Origin: an uncultured Clostridia bacterium
GTDB taxonomy: Bacteria > Bacillota_A > Clostridia > TANB77 > CAG-508
Direction: 5' to 3'
Assembly (NCBI GenBank): GCA_947627825.1
Contig: CANQXO010000028.1
Span: 1 to 14,669, forward strand
DNA length: 14,669 bases
Of this stretch, positions 1-7,387 are shown one piece after another; position 1 is the first letter of the stretch, and each line of letters begins with the position of its first letter. The notes below the pieces were generated by a model. The model was not told where the DNA came from and searched no databases. It saw only the letters and a list, made by a program, of their open reading frames with translations. Position numbers and translations under genes: made by a program.

Positions 1-42
1 TAAATCCACCATATCCATATTTATTGCTTAAGCAACATATTT

Positions 43-71
43 ATTTTACCCCATTTTTTTAATATTGTCAA
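43..71 (-). promoter_or_regulatory. Consensus sigma-A promoter leading out of the left edge
   Basis: On the minus strand there is a perfect -35 box TTGACA (66-71), a 17-base spacer and a -10 box TAAAAT (43-48). Transcription would start near position 36 and run leftward, so the gene it serves lies outside the window. A 12-bp palindrome, TTGCTTAAGCAA (24-35), sits directly at the predicted start of the transcript; it could be an operator or a short 5' hairpin. The promoter lies in the 122 bases downstream of the sortase gene, so the sortase transcript probably ends near here, although I see no clear terminator. Confidence 0.7.
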
Positions 72-122
72 CTATTTAATCAAAAATATATCTGTCTATA
101 AATTTAAACTCTGTTAATATGA

Positions 123-800
123 CTAATCTTCCTTTGCCCAGATAACAAGTCTTGCGTTTACATCATCTGTACAAGTTGTAAGTGATATTTCTCTTTTGCC
201 TGCTGTATCTCTATTAGCATATTCAAAATCACTTGATGTAGTAGTATAAATATTGTAAATAGTGTATTTTACAGTTACTCCTTCTAAGTCTGTTATATAA
301 ATTATATCACCTAATTTTAAGTTTTTATTATTTGAGAAGAATGTTCCATTTCTATAATTATGTCCAGCTATAACTGTATTTCCTATTTTATTTAAACCTA
401 CTCCATATAATACTCCTACTGATGCTTTCATTGAAGCAGGCGAAGTCCTATCTAATACTGGATAATTAGCCTTTATTGCTGGTATCTCAATCTTTCCAAC
501 AACAGTGAATCCTTTATAAGTTTGTTTTGCAATATTGCTATTTCCTCCACTATTTGATGTATTTTGTATTTCATTAATATTAATTTGTATATCGATATCA
601 TTTGTTGTTAAATTTTCGTCTACAGTATTTCTCATAGCAATTACTCTATTATTAAATTCATCAACTGCCTCATTTAAATCTTTGTTGGTGTAATATTTTT
701 GGTAAATATCATATCCCCAAAAGCCTAATACTATAAAAATAGCAATTACCACTATTACTAATATAACGGTTAGAACTTTTCCGTACTTTTTTTCTTCCAT
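123..800 (-). CDS. Membrane-anchored sortase (cysteine transpeptidase), class B/D-like
   Basis: This 225-residue protein has the layout of a Gram-positive sortase. It has a short basic N-terminus, one membrane segment at about residues 8-30, a polar linker to about 95, and a sortase beta-barrel domain from about 98 to 223. The catalytic triad can be read directly: His147 in AGHNYR, Cys210 in LTTC and Arg217 in ARLVIW. Sortases cleave a C-terminal sorting motif of exported proteins and join them to the cell wall or into pili, on the outer face of the membrane. No LPXTG-type substrate or pilin gene is in the window, so its target is unknown. The start is supported by TAGGAGAG a few bases upstream. 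It follows alaS by 54 bases and has its own promoter there. The exact sortase class is not certain from motifs alone. Confidence 0.9.
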   Translation of the reverse strand: MEEKKYGKVLTVILVIVVIAIFIVLGFWGYDIYQKYYTNKDLNEAVDEFNNRVIAMRNTVDENLTTNDIDIQININEIQNTSNSGGNSNIAKQTYKGFTVVGKIEIPAIKANYPVLDRTSPASMKASVGVLYGVGLNKIGNTVIAGHNYRNGTFFSNNKNLKLGDIIYITDLEGVTVKYTIYNIYTTTSSDFEYANRDTAGKREISLTTCTDDVNARLVIWAKED

Positions 801-820
801 TTTTTCTCTCCTATGTTTTA

Positions 821-851
821 ATTATAACATATAATTTAAAATATTTGTTAA
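821..851 (-). promoter_or_regulatory. Putative extended -10 promoter for the sortase gene
   Basis: The minus strand carries a perfect TATAAT (821-826) preceded by TGT (827-829), an extended -10 element. The best -35 candidate is TTAACA (846-851), 19 bases away, which is a loose spacing; the extended -10 may compensate. Initiation would fall near 814, leaving a very short leader before the SD TAGGAGAG. This lies entirely in the alaS-sortase gap, so the sortase can be expressed apart from alaS. Confidence 0.5.
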
Positions 852-854
852 AAT

Positions 855-2606
855 TTATTCTAAAATAGCTTTAATTCTTCTTACTCCGCTTGAAGATGCT
901 TCCTCTTTAATTATTTTAAAATGTCCAAGCTCTCCTGTATGCTTAACATGTGGTCCTCCACAAAGTTCCTTTGAAACATCACCTATTGTATATACAGTAA
1001 CTTCATCCGGATATTTTTCAATAAACATACATTCTGCTCCTGTTTTCAAAGCTTCTTCTTTTTTCATGTTTTGTACTGTTACTTGTAAGTCTTCTTTAAT
1101 CCATTCATTTACTAAAGCTTCTGTTTTTTGTTTTTCCTCATCTGTAAGTTTGTGGTCACAGCTAAAGTCAAATCTCATTCTTTCAGCAGTAATATTTGAA
1201 CCTCTTTGATGTATATCTTTATTAACTACTACTTTTAATGCTGCATTTAACAAGTGAGTTGCTGTGTGATATTTTACTTCTTGCTCTCCTGTTCCTGCTA
1301 AACCACCTTTGAATTTTTGCTCGCTTCCTAATCTAGATTTTTCTTGATGCTTTTTAAATAACTCATCTACTTCATTCATATTAACTTTTAAGCCATTTTC
1401 TTCTGCTAAATCTCTAGTTACCTCTGGTGGGAATCCATAAGTTTCGTATAGTTTAAATATATCTTCACTATCTATAACATCTTTGCCTTGATTTTTAATT
1501 CTATTTATAACTTTTTCAAATTCTCTTTCACCTCTTATCAAGGTTTTCATGAATTTGTCTTTTTCTTGTACTATTACCTCTTTGATTATTTCTTTATTTG
1601 GTAGTAATTCTGGATATAATTCTTTTAAAGTTTCTATGTTTAGTTCAATTAACTCTGGCAATCTGTCTAAGTCTATTTGTATTTTGTTCATTTGTCTTGT
1701 TAATCTACGAATTAGTCTTCTTAAAATATAACCTCTGTCGATATTACTTGGTCTACCACCATCTTGAACAATCATGATACTAGCTCTTAAATGTTCTGCA
1801 ACTATTCTTCTGCTTGGTAAATCATCATTTTTTGCTAATTCTTGAAGTTTGTCCATTACTGGTTTAAAGATTTCTGTATCAAATGGTGTTTCTTTACCTT
1901 GAAGAAGCATTGCCATTCTTTCAAGTCCAAGACCAGTGTCAACATTTCTTTGAGATAGCTTGGTGTATTTTCCATCTTTTTTTAGATATTCCATGAAAAC
2001 GATGTTCCACATTTCAACATATTTTCCACAATCACAAGATGGCTGACACTCTGGTGAGCAAGGCTCTTTGCCTGTATCATAAAACATTTCTGTATCTGGT
2101 CCACATGGTCCTTCTTCCCCTGCTATCCACCAGTTATCATCTTTTCCATAAAAATAAATTCTTTCTTCTGGTATTCCGGCTTTTTCCCAACATTCTGCTG
2201 TTATTGTATCTCTTGGGCAATCATCATCTCCAGCAAAACAAGTAACACTTATTTTTTCATTTGGAATTCCTAATTCTTTAGTTAGAAATTCATAACTCAT
2301 TGCTATTGATTCTTCTTTAAAGTAATCACCTAATGACCAATTTCCTAACATTTCAAAAAATGTCAAATGTCTATTATCTCCCACTTCATCTATGTCGTTT
2401 GTTCTTAAACATTTTTGATAATCTGTTATCCTTGTTCCTTCTGGATGTTTTTGTCCTAAAAGGTATGGTACCAATGGTTGCATTCCAGCTGTTGTAAAAA
2501 GAACTGATGGGTCATTTTCTGGAATTAATGGTGCACTTGGTATTATCTTGTGATTATGATTTTTAAAAAATTCTAAATATTTATTTCTTATTTCTATTGC
2601 TTTCAT
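855..2606 (-). CDS. alaS: Short alanyl-tRNA synthetase lacking the C-Ala domain
   Basis: Class II synthetase that charges tRNA-Ala. The 583-residue protein has the catalytic core (about 1-235; motif 2 region HLTFFEMLGNWSLGDYFK at 80-97, motif 3 GLGLER at 225-230), the helical tRNA-recognition domain (about 240-430) and the editing domain (about 440-583). The editing Zn ligands are visible: H447 and H451 in HTATH, C549 and H553 in CGGPH. The protein ends right after this domain, at SSSGVRRIKAILE, with a normal stop. The usual bacterial enzyme is about 870 residues and continues into a linker and the C-Ala (DHHA1) domain, which is absent. A cysteine cluster, C183, C187, C191 and C193, in the catalytic domain may bind a metal. 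No frameshift remnant of C-Ala is seen downstream, where the sortase follows 54 bases later. The start has the SD AGGAAAGG at good spacing. Confidence 0.96.
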   Translation of the reverse strand: MKAIEIRNKYLEFFKNHNHKIIPSAPLIPENDPSVLFTTAGMQPLVPYLLGQKHPEGTRITDYQKCLRTNDIDEVGDNRHLTFFEMLGNWSLGDYFKEESIAMSYEFLTKELGIPNEKISVTCFAGDDDCPRDTITAECWEKAGIPEERIYFYGKDDNWWIAGEEGPCGPDTEMFYDTGKEPCSPECQPSCDCGKYVEMWNIVFMEYLKKDGKYTKLSQRNVDTGLGLERMAMLLQGKETPFDTEIFKPVMDKLQELAKNDDLPSRRIVAEHLRASIMIVQDGGRPSNIDRGYILRRLIRRLTRQMNKIQIDLDRLPELIELNIETLKELYPELLPNKEIIKEVIVQEKDKFMKTLIRGEREFEKVINRIKNQGKDVIDSEDIFKLYETYGFPPEVTRDLAEENGLKVNMNEVDELFKKHQEKSRLGSEQKFKGGLAGTGEQEVKYHTATHLLNAALKVVVNKDIHQRGSNITAERMRFDFSCDHKLTDEEKQKTEALVNEWIKEDLQVTVQNMKKEEALKTGAECMFIEKYPDEVTVYTIGDVSKELCGGPHVKHTGELGHFKIIKEEASSSGVRRIKAILE

Positions 2607-2648
2607 TAAAATTTTCCTTTCCTGATTGTAGATACAATAGTCTATTTT

Positions 2649-2677
2649 ATTATTGCATAAAAACTGTTATTTTTCAA
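2649..2677 (-). promoter_or_regulatory. Putative sigma-A promoter for alaS
   Basis: In the 89-base gap between the haemolysin III gene and alaS the minus strand shows TTGAAA (2672-2677), a 17-base spacer and AATAAT (2649-2654), with TG one base before the -10. Initiation near 2642 gives a leader of about 35 nt. That is too short for a T-box, so alaS does not seem to be controlled by one here. Confidence 0.55.
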
Positions 2678-2695
2678 TATATTTTACAAATTTAT

Positions 2696-3370
2696 TTAAA
2701 CTACATAGAGCATTATCGCTAGAAGTTGCAACAGTGTGGCTAACACTACACACAAATGAAACATTGAATGCATATATTTTTTCTTTCTACCTATTCCATA
2801 AAGAATTGTTCCTAAAGTATAAACTATTCCTCCAGCTAAAATAAGCATTGTTCCTGACATACCAATTGCATCTAATAGAACATCCATCCTAAATATTATT
2901 AGCCATCCCATTACAATGTAACATATCATTGAAAATACTTTAAATTGTTTTAAATCTATGGCATTTAAAACAATACCAATAATCGCTAGTCCCCATACAA
3001 TGGCAAACATTATCCAAGCCACAACTGGATTTGTTTCTCTTATTGGGCTTAAAAGTATAGGAGTATATGTTCCCGCAATTAATACATAAATTGTGCAATG
3101 GTCCATTACTTGCATTACTTTTTTGCCTTTTAATTTAGGGCTTAGACCATGGTAAATGCTAGACATAGTATATAAAAAAATCATTGATATTCCATATATT
3201 ATACTTCCTACTATGGCAAATCCATCTTTGTGAATTATAGAAATTACAATACAAGCTATCATTCCTATAAGTCCCAATGAACCGCCTACAATATGTGTAA
3301 CCATATTAAATATTTCTTCACCTTTGGTGTAAGTAGGAAGCACTCTATCTGCTAATTTTGTTCTTGACAT
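2696..3370 (-). CDS. Haemolysin III / PAQR family membrane protein
   Basis: This 224-residue protein is almost entirely hydrophobic, with about seven predicted membrane segments between residues 24 and 223. It carries the PAQR/haemolysin III signature: E19 and the THIVGG motif (25-30) near the first helix, SSIYH (70-74), DH (90-91) with IAGTYTP, and HSMFH (201-205) before the last helix. The conserved histidines (H74, H201, H205) match the metal site of the family. Bacterial members are often labelled haemolysins, but their cellular role is not settled; a membrane-lipid or metal-dependent hydrolase role is suggested by eukaryotic relatives. The start overlaps the end of mtaB by 19 bases and its SD, TAGGAGAG, lies inside mtaB, which suggests translational coupling. 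Confidence 0.92.
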   Translation of the reverse strand: MSRTKLADRVLPTYTKGEEIFNMVTHIVGGSLGLIGMIACIVISIIHKDGFAIVGSIIYGISMIFLYTMSSIYHGLSPKLKGKKVMQVMDHCTIYVLIAGTYTPILLSPIRETNPVVAWIMFAIVWGLAIIGIVLNAIDLKQFKVFSMICYIVMGWLIIFRMDVLLDAIGMSGTMLILAGGIVYTLGTILYGIGRKKKYMHSMFHLCVVLATLLQLLAIMLYVV

Positions 3371-4749
3371 ATTTTCTCTCCTATTAAGTCATTTCCTTCT
3401 GTTTTGTTTATCAAAACAGTTTTTATTTTGTTTTCTAAAAACTCATCTGTTTTTAGTTTTACTATCATATAATTTGAAGTATGACCTTTATAATATCCAT
3501 CGCCATCTTTTTCTTCAAATAATACTGATACTTTTTTTCCAATATATTTATTATTATATTCTTTTTGTATTTTGTTAGATAAATCAATTAGTTTTTCACT
3601 TCTTTTTTCTTTATCGTTTCCATCTATTTGCTCTGGCATAAGCTGTGCCTTTGTTCCTTTTTTAGGAGAATATTTGAATACATGTAGTTTGTAAAATTTT
3701 ATTTTATTTAAAAAATTAAAAGTTTCTTCAAATTCTTTTTCTGTTTCTCCTGGGAATCCAACTATTATATCTGTTGTGAGCATAACATCTTTAAATTTGC
3801 TTCTTAATAATTTACAAGAAGTTTCAAATTCCTCGATTGTGTATCTTCTATTCATTCTTTTTAAAGTTTCATTGCATCCACTTTGTAATGATAAATGAAA
3901 ATGATTACATATTTTATTAAGTTTTGATAGCCTTTCAACAAATTCTTTTGTGACAAGCTTAGGTTCAATTGAGCCTAGTCTAATTCTTTCTATCTCTTGA
4001 ATTTTATTTATTTGCTCTAATAATTCTATCAACCTAAATCCACCTGTTGTTAAATCTTCTTTAGGATTAAACTCTTCATAATTTTCTGGATAATTATATT
4101 TCTTTCTAAGATACTTTTGAGTTTCTTTATCAAAGTCTTTTCCGTAAGAAGCAATATGTATTCCTGTTAAGACAACTTCTTTTATTCCCTTTTTTGCCAT
4201 TTCTTGTATTTCTGCAATAACATTTTCTGGCTTTCTACTTCTTACTTTACCTCTTGCATAGGGAATAATACAATATGTGCAAAATCTATCACAGCCATCT
4301 TGAATTTTTATAACTGCTCTTGCTTCTTCTGTGTATGTTGTAATTCCAAAATCCTCAAAAGTACTATGATGCATTACATCAGTTACAATTTCTTTTGCAG
4401 GTTTGTTTTCTTTTATATAGTCTTCAACAATTTCTACTATGTTGTTTTTTTCATTAATTCCAAGTATTAAATCAACTTCTTTTATTTTTGCTATTTCTTC
4501 TTTGGCTACTTGAGCATAACATCCAGATGCAACAACTATAGCATCTGGATTAAGTTCTTTTGCTCGTCTTAACATTTGCCTTGATTTTCTTTCTGCTATA
4601 TTAGTTACACTGCAAGTATTGATTATGAATATATCAGCTTTTTCTTCTTTTGGTACTAACTCATAACCTTTTTTTATGAAACTTTGTTCCATCGCATTTG
4701 TTTCATATTGATTAGTTTTGCAGCCTAAACTTATAAAGTGCACCTTCAT
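3352..4749 (-). CDS. mtaB: tRNA t6A37 methylthiotransferase MtaB
   Basis: A radical SAM enzyme that turns t6A into ms2t6A at position 37 of tRNAs reading ANN codons, using two 4Fe-4S clusters. From the chosen start (465 residues) the N-terminal methylthiotransferase domain has C10 (SLGCKTNQYET), C46 (NTCSVT) and C77 (SGCYAQ). The radical SAM motif CxxxCxxC is C153, C157, C160. A TRAM domain closes the protein (about 395-455). The frame is open 78 bases further upstream, to an ATG at 4827, but I chose the ATG at 4747-4749. It begins the canonical MKVHFISLGCKTNQ, has SD GAAAGG nine bases before it, and the longer version would contain the promoter at 4789-4817. The gene ends 19 bases inside the haemolysin III gene. 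Confidence 0.95.
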   Translation of the reverse strand: MKVHFISLGCKTNQYETNAMEQSFIKKGYELVPKEEKADIFIINTCSVTNIAERKSRQMLRRAKELNPDAIVVASGCYAQVAKEEIAKIKEVDLILGINEKNNIVEIVEDYIKENKPAKEIVTDVMHHSTFEDFGITTYTEEARAVIKIQDGCDRFCTYCIIPYARGKVRSRKPENVIAEIQEMAKKGIKEVVLTGIHIASYGKDFDKETQKYLRKKYNYPENYEEFNPKEDLTTGGFRLIELLEQINKIQEIERIRLGSIEPKLVTKEFVERLSKLNKICNHFHLSLQSGCNETLKRMNRRYTIEEFETSCKLLRSKFKDVMLTTDIIVGFPGETEKEFEETFNFLNKIKFYKLHVFKYSPKKGTKAQLMPEQIDGNDKEKRSEKLIDLSNKIQKEYNNKYIGKKVSVLFEEKDGDGYYKGHTSNYMIVKLKTDEFLENKIKTVLINKTEGNDLIGEKICQEQN

Positions 4750-4788
4750 TTTTTTATACCTTTCAATTTTTGTTATTTTTACCCATAT

Positions 4789-4817
4789 ATTATATACTTT
4801 TTTATTTGATTTTTCAA
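4789..4817 (-). promoter_or_regulatory. Sigma-A promoter for mtaB and the haemolysin III gene
   Basis: The minus strand has TTGAAA (4812-4817), a 17-base spacer and a perfect TATAAT (4789-4794). Transcription would begin near 4782 and give a leader of about 33 nt before the mtaB ATG at 4749. Because this promoter lies between the two possible mtaB starts, it argues strongly for the downstream one. Confidence 0.75.
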
Positions 4818-4844
4818 GGTTTTTCATGTTATTTCTTTATCTTG

Positions 4845-4914
4845 TATTCTTTATTCTGTGTTCTATATTCTATATTCTCTATTCTGTATTCTTTATTCTT
4901 TATTCTTTATTTCA
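4845..4914. repeat. Tandem heptamer array, unit TATTCTN
   Basis: Ten consecutive 7-base units run without interruption: TATTCTT, TATTCTG, TGTTCTA, TATTCTA, TATTCTC, TATTCTG, three TATTCTT and a degenerate TATTTCA. Six positions are nearly constant and the seventh varies. On the mtaB sense strand the unit reads NAGAATA. The array lies in the eno-mtaB gap, about 28 bases upstream of the mtaB -35 box. Three units make 21 bp, about two helical turns. The open reading frames crossing it on either strand are low-complexity and not believable as genes. Confidence 0.9.
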
Positions 4915-4949
4915 TATTGATTAATTAGTTGCTTCTTATATTTCTTTTC

Positions 4950-6218
4950 TTAATCTAACTCTTTTTCTATTTTTAAAATTCTATTATATTTAGCAACTCT
5001 TTCACTCCTACAAGGTGCTCCCATTTTTATTTGTCCTGCATTTATTGCAACTGCCAAATCACTGATAAAAGTATCTTCTGTTTCTCCAGACCTATGAGAG
5101 ATTATAGTTTTGTATCCATTTTTTCTTGCAAGTTTTATTGTTTCTAATGTTTCAGTTAATGTTCCTATTTGATTTGGTTTTATTAAAATTGCATTAGCGA
5201 CTTTATTTTTTATACCCTTTTCTAATCTTTTTCTATTTGTAACAAATAAGTCATCTCCAACTAAGTCCACTTGTTTTCCTATTTTGTTTGTAAGTTCTTT
5301 CCAATCTCTCCAATCTTCTTCTCCTAAAGCATCCTCCACAGACAATATAGGATATTTTTCAGTTAGACTAATAATATAATCTATCATTTCAGCCTTTGTT
5401 TTGTATTCCTTAGTTTTCCAAAAATAATAACCTTCTTTTTCTATTTTTTTTGCTTCTGCTCTCATCTCTGAGCTTGCTATATCTAAAGCAATCATTACAT
5501 CTTTTTCTTTTTTGTAGCCAGCTATTTCTATGGCATTCAAAATAAGTTCAATGGCTTGTTCATCATTTTCTAAGTCTGGTGCAAAACCACCTTCATCTCC
5601 TACTGCTGTTGACAATCCTTTTTGTTTCAAAATTTGTTTTAAGACTTGATAAATTTCCGTACACATTTGCATACATTCTTTAAAATTATCTGCACCTACT
5701 GGTACTATCATAAATTCTTGAATATTTAAATTATTACTTGAATGTTTACCTCCATTTAGAATATTCATCATTGGCAGTGGAATAGTATTTCCTGAAACTC
5801 CACCAATGTACTGGTATAAAGGAATTTTTAAACTATTTGCTGAGGCCTTTGCAACTGCTAATGATACTCCTAAAATTGCATTTGCTCCTAACTTAGATTT
5901 ATTTTCTGTTCCATCTAGCTTAATCATTTTTTCATCTATTTTATGTTGTTTGTAAGCATTTTCTCCAATTAACACTTTTGCAATTTTTTTATTAACATTT
6001 TCAACCGCTCTTGTAACTCCAAATCCATTATATTCTTGAAAATCTGCATCTCGCAATTCAACCGCTTCAAAACTTCCCGTAGATGCACCAGAAGGAACCA
6101 TGCTTGTTCCCTCGCTTCCATCTTCTAAAGTTACTGTAACCTCAACAGTTGGCTTTCCTCTCGAGTCAAAAATTTGGCTTCCTTCTATTTTTTTAATTGG
6201 CATTTCTTTCATTTGCAT
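4950..6218 (-). CDS. eno: Enolase
   Basis: Converts 2-phosphoglycerate to phosphoenolpyruvate in glycolysis, in the cytosol. The 422-residue length is near the usual 430. Visible family features (numbered from the first Met): [10 protein letters not shown] (18-27), the mobile loop [14 protein letters not shown] (44-57), E168 in IQEFM, catalytic E209 in GDEGGF, the Mg ligands D246, E295 (SVEDAL) and D322 (GDDLFVTN), catalytic K347 in KPNQIGT, the signature SHRSGETED (374-382) and K398. Three in-frame ATGs lie close together (6218, 6212, 6203); the first is used here, but Met3 or Met6 are possible. The good SD (6242-6250) is 23 bases from the first ATG, with a hairpin between them. The gene is separated from pgk-tpiA-gpmI by more than 5 kb, so it is probably transcribed on its own. 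Confidence 0.96.
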   Translation of the reverse strand: MQMKEMPIKKIEGSQIFDSRGKPTVEVTVTLEDGSEGTSMVPSGASTGSFEAVELRDADFQEYNGFGVTRAVENVNKKIAKVLIGENAYKQHKIDEKMIKLDGTENKSKLGANAILGVSLAVAKASANSLKIPLYQYIGGVSGNTIPLPMMNILNGGKHSSNNLNIQEFMIVPVGADNFKECMQMCTEIYQVLKQILKQKGLSTAVGDEGGFAPDLENDEQAIELILNAIEIAGYKKEKDVMIALDIASSEMRAEAKKIEKEGYYFWKTKEYKTKAEMIDYIISLTEKYPILSVEDALGEEDWRDWKELTNKIGKQVDLVGDDLFVTNRKRLEKGIKNKVANAILIKPNQIGTLTETLETIKLARKNGYKTIISHRSGETEDTFISDLAVAINAGQIKMGAPCRSERVAKYNRILKIEKELD

Positions 6219-6223
6219 TTTCT

Positions 6224-6250
6224 CGTATAATTTTATACGAACTCCTTTCC
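6224..6250 (-). promoter_or_regulatory. Enolase translation start region: SD separated from ATG by a hairpin
   Basis: In the minus-strand mRNA the strong SD GGAAAGGAG (6242-6250) is followed by CGTATAA-AA-TTATACG (6224-6239), a 7-base inverted repeat that can form a compact stem. The first ATG is at 6216-6218. The linear distance from SD to ATG is 23 bases, too long for normal initiation. If the 16-base hairpin is folded out, the distance becomes 7 bases, which is ideal. Only a weak GAG stands close to the downstream ATGs. No in-frame ATG, GTG or TTG lies between the SD and Met1. Confidence 0.6.
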
Positions 6251-6290
6251 TATAAAATTTTTCTCATAAAGCTTTGTTATAATAACTTCT

Positions 6291-6313
6291 AATAATTATT
6301 TCATATAATTATT
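6291..6313. repeat. 9-bp inverted repeat upstream of eno
   Basis: AATAATTAT (6291-6299) and its exact complement ATAATTATT (6305-6313) flank a 5-base centre. A second dyad, GTTATAATAAC (6275-6285), lies between it and the enolase SD. Both are in the 211-base ylmH-eno gap. They could be operator sites or transcript hairpins, but in sequence this AT-rich such dyads also arise by chance. A possible promoter lies just upstream on the minus strand (TTGGCA, 16-base spacer, AATAAT) but is not clear enough to list separately. Confidence 0.35.
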
Positions 6314-6367
6314 TTGCTAATGAAATTATTGCCAATTATTATTTATTTATTCTTTTTTACCAATTTC

Positions 6368-6414
6368 AAACTTATAAGATTAATATCCTTTATCATTTTT
6401 AAATTTATAAGTTT
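6368..6414. repeat. 10-bp inverted repeat downstream of ylmH
   Basis: AAACTTATAA (6368-6377) and TTATAAGTTT (6405-6414) are exact complements around a 27-base loop. They lie 16 bases after the end of ylmH. On the minus strand no T-run follows, so this is not a typical intrinsic terminator; it may stabilise the 3' end or be incidental. Confidence 0.3.
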
Positions 6415-6429
6415 ATAGTTATTTGCTTT

Positions 6430-7221
6430 TTACCACTTTTCAACTTCTAAGTTTATTCGACCACTTCTCGTTTCTCCTAATATTTTGGAGATAGTAAACC
6501 TTCCTTTTCCTCTAATTGTAACTATGGTGCCTTCTTCGACTTGTCTAGAATTTCGTAATTCTTGTTTAAAGTTTACAAATACTCTCTCCTGAGCTATGTA
6601 ATTATTTGCATCATTTCTAGATACCTTTGCTAGTTCTCCAACTATTGCATCCAACCTCATTGATGGTACATTTATTTTTATAATTTGCTTTTCTTTTTCT
6701 ACATATTTTATATTATCAATGCTATCTTTTTCTATTTTTGCCTTTTGAAATCTAGTTAAACTTCCTAAACTGTTTAACAAAAATTTTTCTATATCTGCCG
6801 AAACTATAATGTCAGCTCCGTCAGTTCGAACTAGTATATCTCCAACTTTTTCTCTTTTTACGCCAAGTTTAATAATTGCCCCAAGATAGTTTTTATGTTC
6901 ATATTTTCCCCATTCTTCTTTAGGCAAAGTGACTCTAACGACTGACATTATTTGATTATAAATCACACTTTCATTATATGTATCAGGTAATATGACAAGC
7001 ATCGTTCTTTCGGCTTGCTCAAAACCGCCAAAAAATTTATAATTTTTTTCTTTCCTTTTTGTTAAAATTTCTTGTATCATTGTTTTTTGAGCTAAATCAA
7101 GAAAATCCGTGTGTTCAAATCTATTCCTTGCTTGTACCATTTTAATTTTATCTAAAACTTTGGCTACTAAAAGCTTGTCCTCATCTTTCTGCGACTTGGT
7201 TAATTCCACTAGTTTGTCCAT
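6430..7221 (-). CDS. ylmH: S4-domain RNA-binding protein YlmH
   Basis: This 263-residue protein matches the YlmH family: an N-terminal helical region (about 1-60), a central domain with FFGGFEQAERTMLVILPD (63-80), LGAIIKLGVKREKVGDIL (113-130) and GADIIV (135-140), and a C-terminal S4 RNA-binding domain (about 187-247; MRLDAIVGELAKVSRNDA then an RVFVN strand). The family binds ribosomal complexes; in Bacillus it has been linked to ribosome-associated quality control of nascent chains stalled on large subunits, and its gene is often near the cell-division cluster, which is not the case here. The SD AAAGGAGAACAA lies within the upstream 45-codon ORF, whose end overlaps ylmH by 41 bases, so the two are probably coupled. 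Confidence 0.93.
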   Translation of the reverse strand: MDKLVELTKSQKDEDKLLVAKVLDKIKMVQARNRFEHTDFLDLAQKTMIQEILTKRKEKNYKFFGGFEQAERTMLVILPDTYNESVIYNQIMSVVRVTLPKEEWGKYEHKNYLGAIIKLGVKREKVGDILVRTDGADIIVSADIEKFLLNSLGSLTRFQKAKIEKDSIDNIKYVEKEKQIIKINVPSMRLDAIVGELAKVSRNDANNYIAQERVFVNFKQELRNSRQVEEGTIVTIRGKGRFTISKILGETRSGRINLEVEKW

Positions 7222-7318
7222 TTTGTTCTCCTTTTTTTCCTACTAATATACATGCATATAGCATTATTGCTATATTTGCTCCTATGATTATTCCTATAAA
7301 ACATCCTAAGTAAAAAAT
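7181..7318 (-). CDS. Tiny single-pass membrane protein with an ATT start
   Basis: A 45-codon frame that I read directly from the sequence. It begins at ATT (7316-7318) exactly eight bases after a near-perfect SD AAAGGAGG. An in-frame TAG stands a few codons upstream, and no ATG, GTG or TTG occurs between them, so ATT is the only sensible initiator. The protein opens with FYLGCFIGIIIGANIA, a glycine-rich membrane segment over residues 2-27 (small residues G5, G9, G13, A17 four apart, a helix-packing pattern). It then has a charged tail from KKGEQ and ends at a TGA 41 bases inside ylmH. Very small proteins of this look are common in Clostridia (compare DUF3789-like), but I cannot name a function. 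The codon pattern and SD argue it is real; a sequencing error in the A7T6 run at the start is an alternative for the missing ATG. Confidence 0.6.
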   Translation of the reverse strand: MFYLGCFIGIIIGANIAIMLYACILVGKKGEQNGQTSGINQVAER

Positions 7319-7387
7319 TTTTTTGTCCTCCTTTTGCTAAATCTATTACTATTAATTTATTCAATTTTTAATTAATTATTCAATTGC

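Noticed and set aside
2607..2695. T-box or other riboswitch upstream of alaS
   Set aside because: The gap is only 89 bases with a promoter inside it; the leader is about 35 nt and shows no T-box motif or specifier stem.
4750..4827. A 26-residue N-terminal extension of MtaB from an ATG at 4827
   Set aside because: It contains the TTGAAA/TATAAT promoter, lacks a good SD and is not family-like; the ATG at 4749 has a good SD and begins the canonical sequence.
4718..4924. Plus-strand open frame through the heptamer array
   Set aside because: It is low-complexity (Phe, Leu, Tyr, Ile runs) produced by the repeat and AT-richness, with no SD, and it is antisense to mtaB and its promoter.
6204..6234. 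A short upstream ORF starting at ATT after the enolase SD
   Set aside because: It has about a dozen codons, lies inside the hairpin and enolase start, and has no support beyond the SD; the hairpin explanation fits better.
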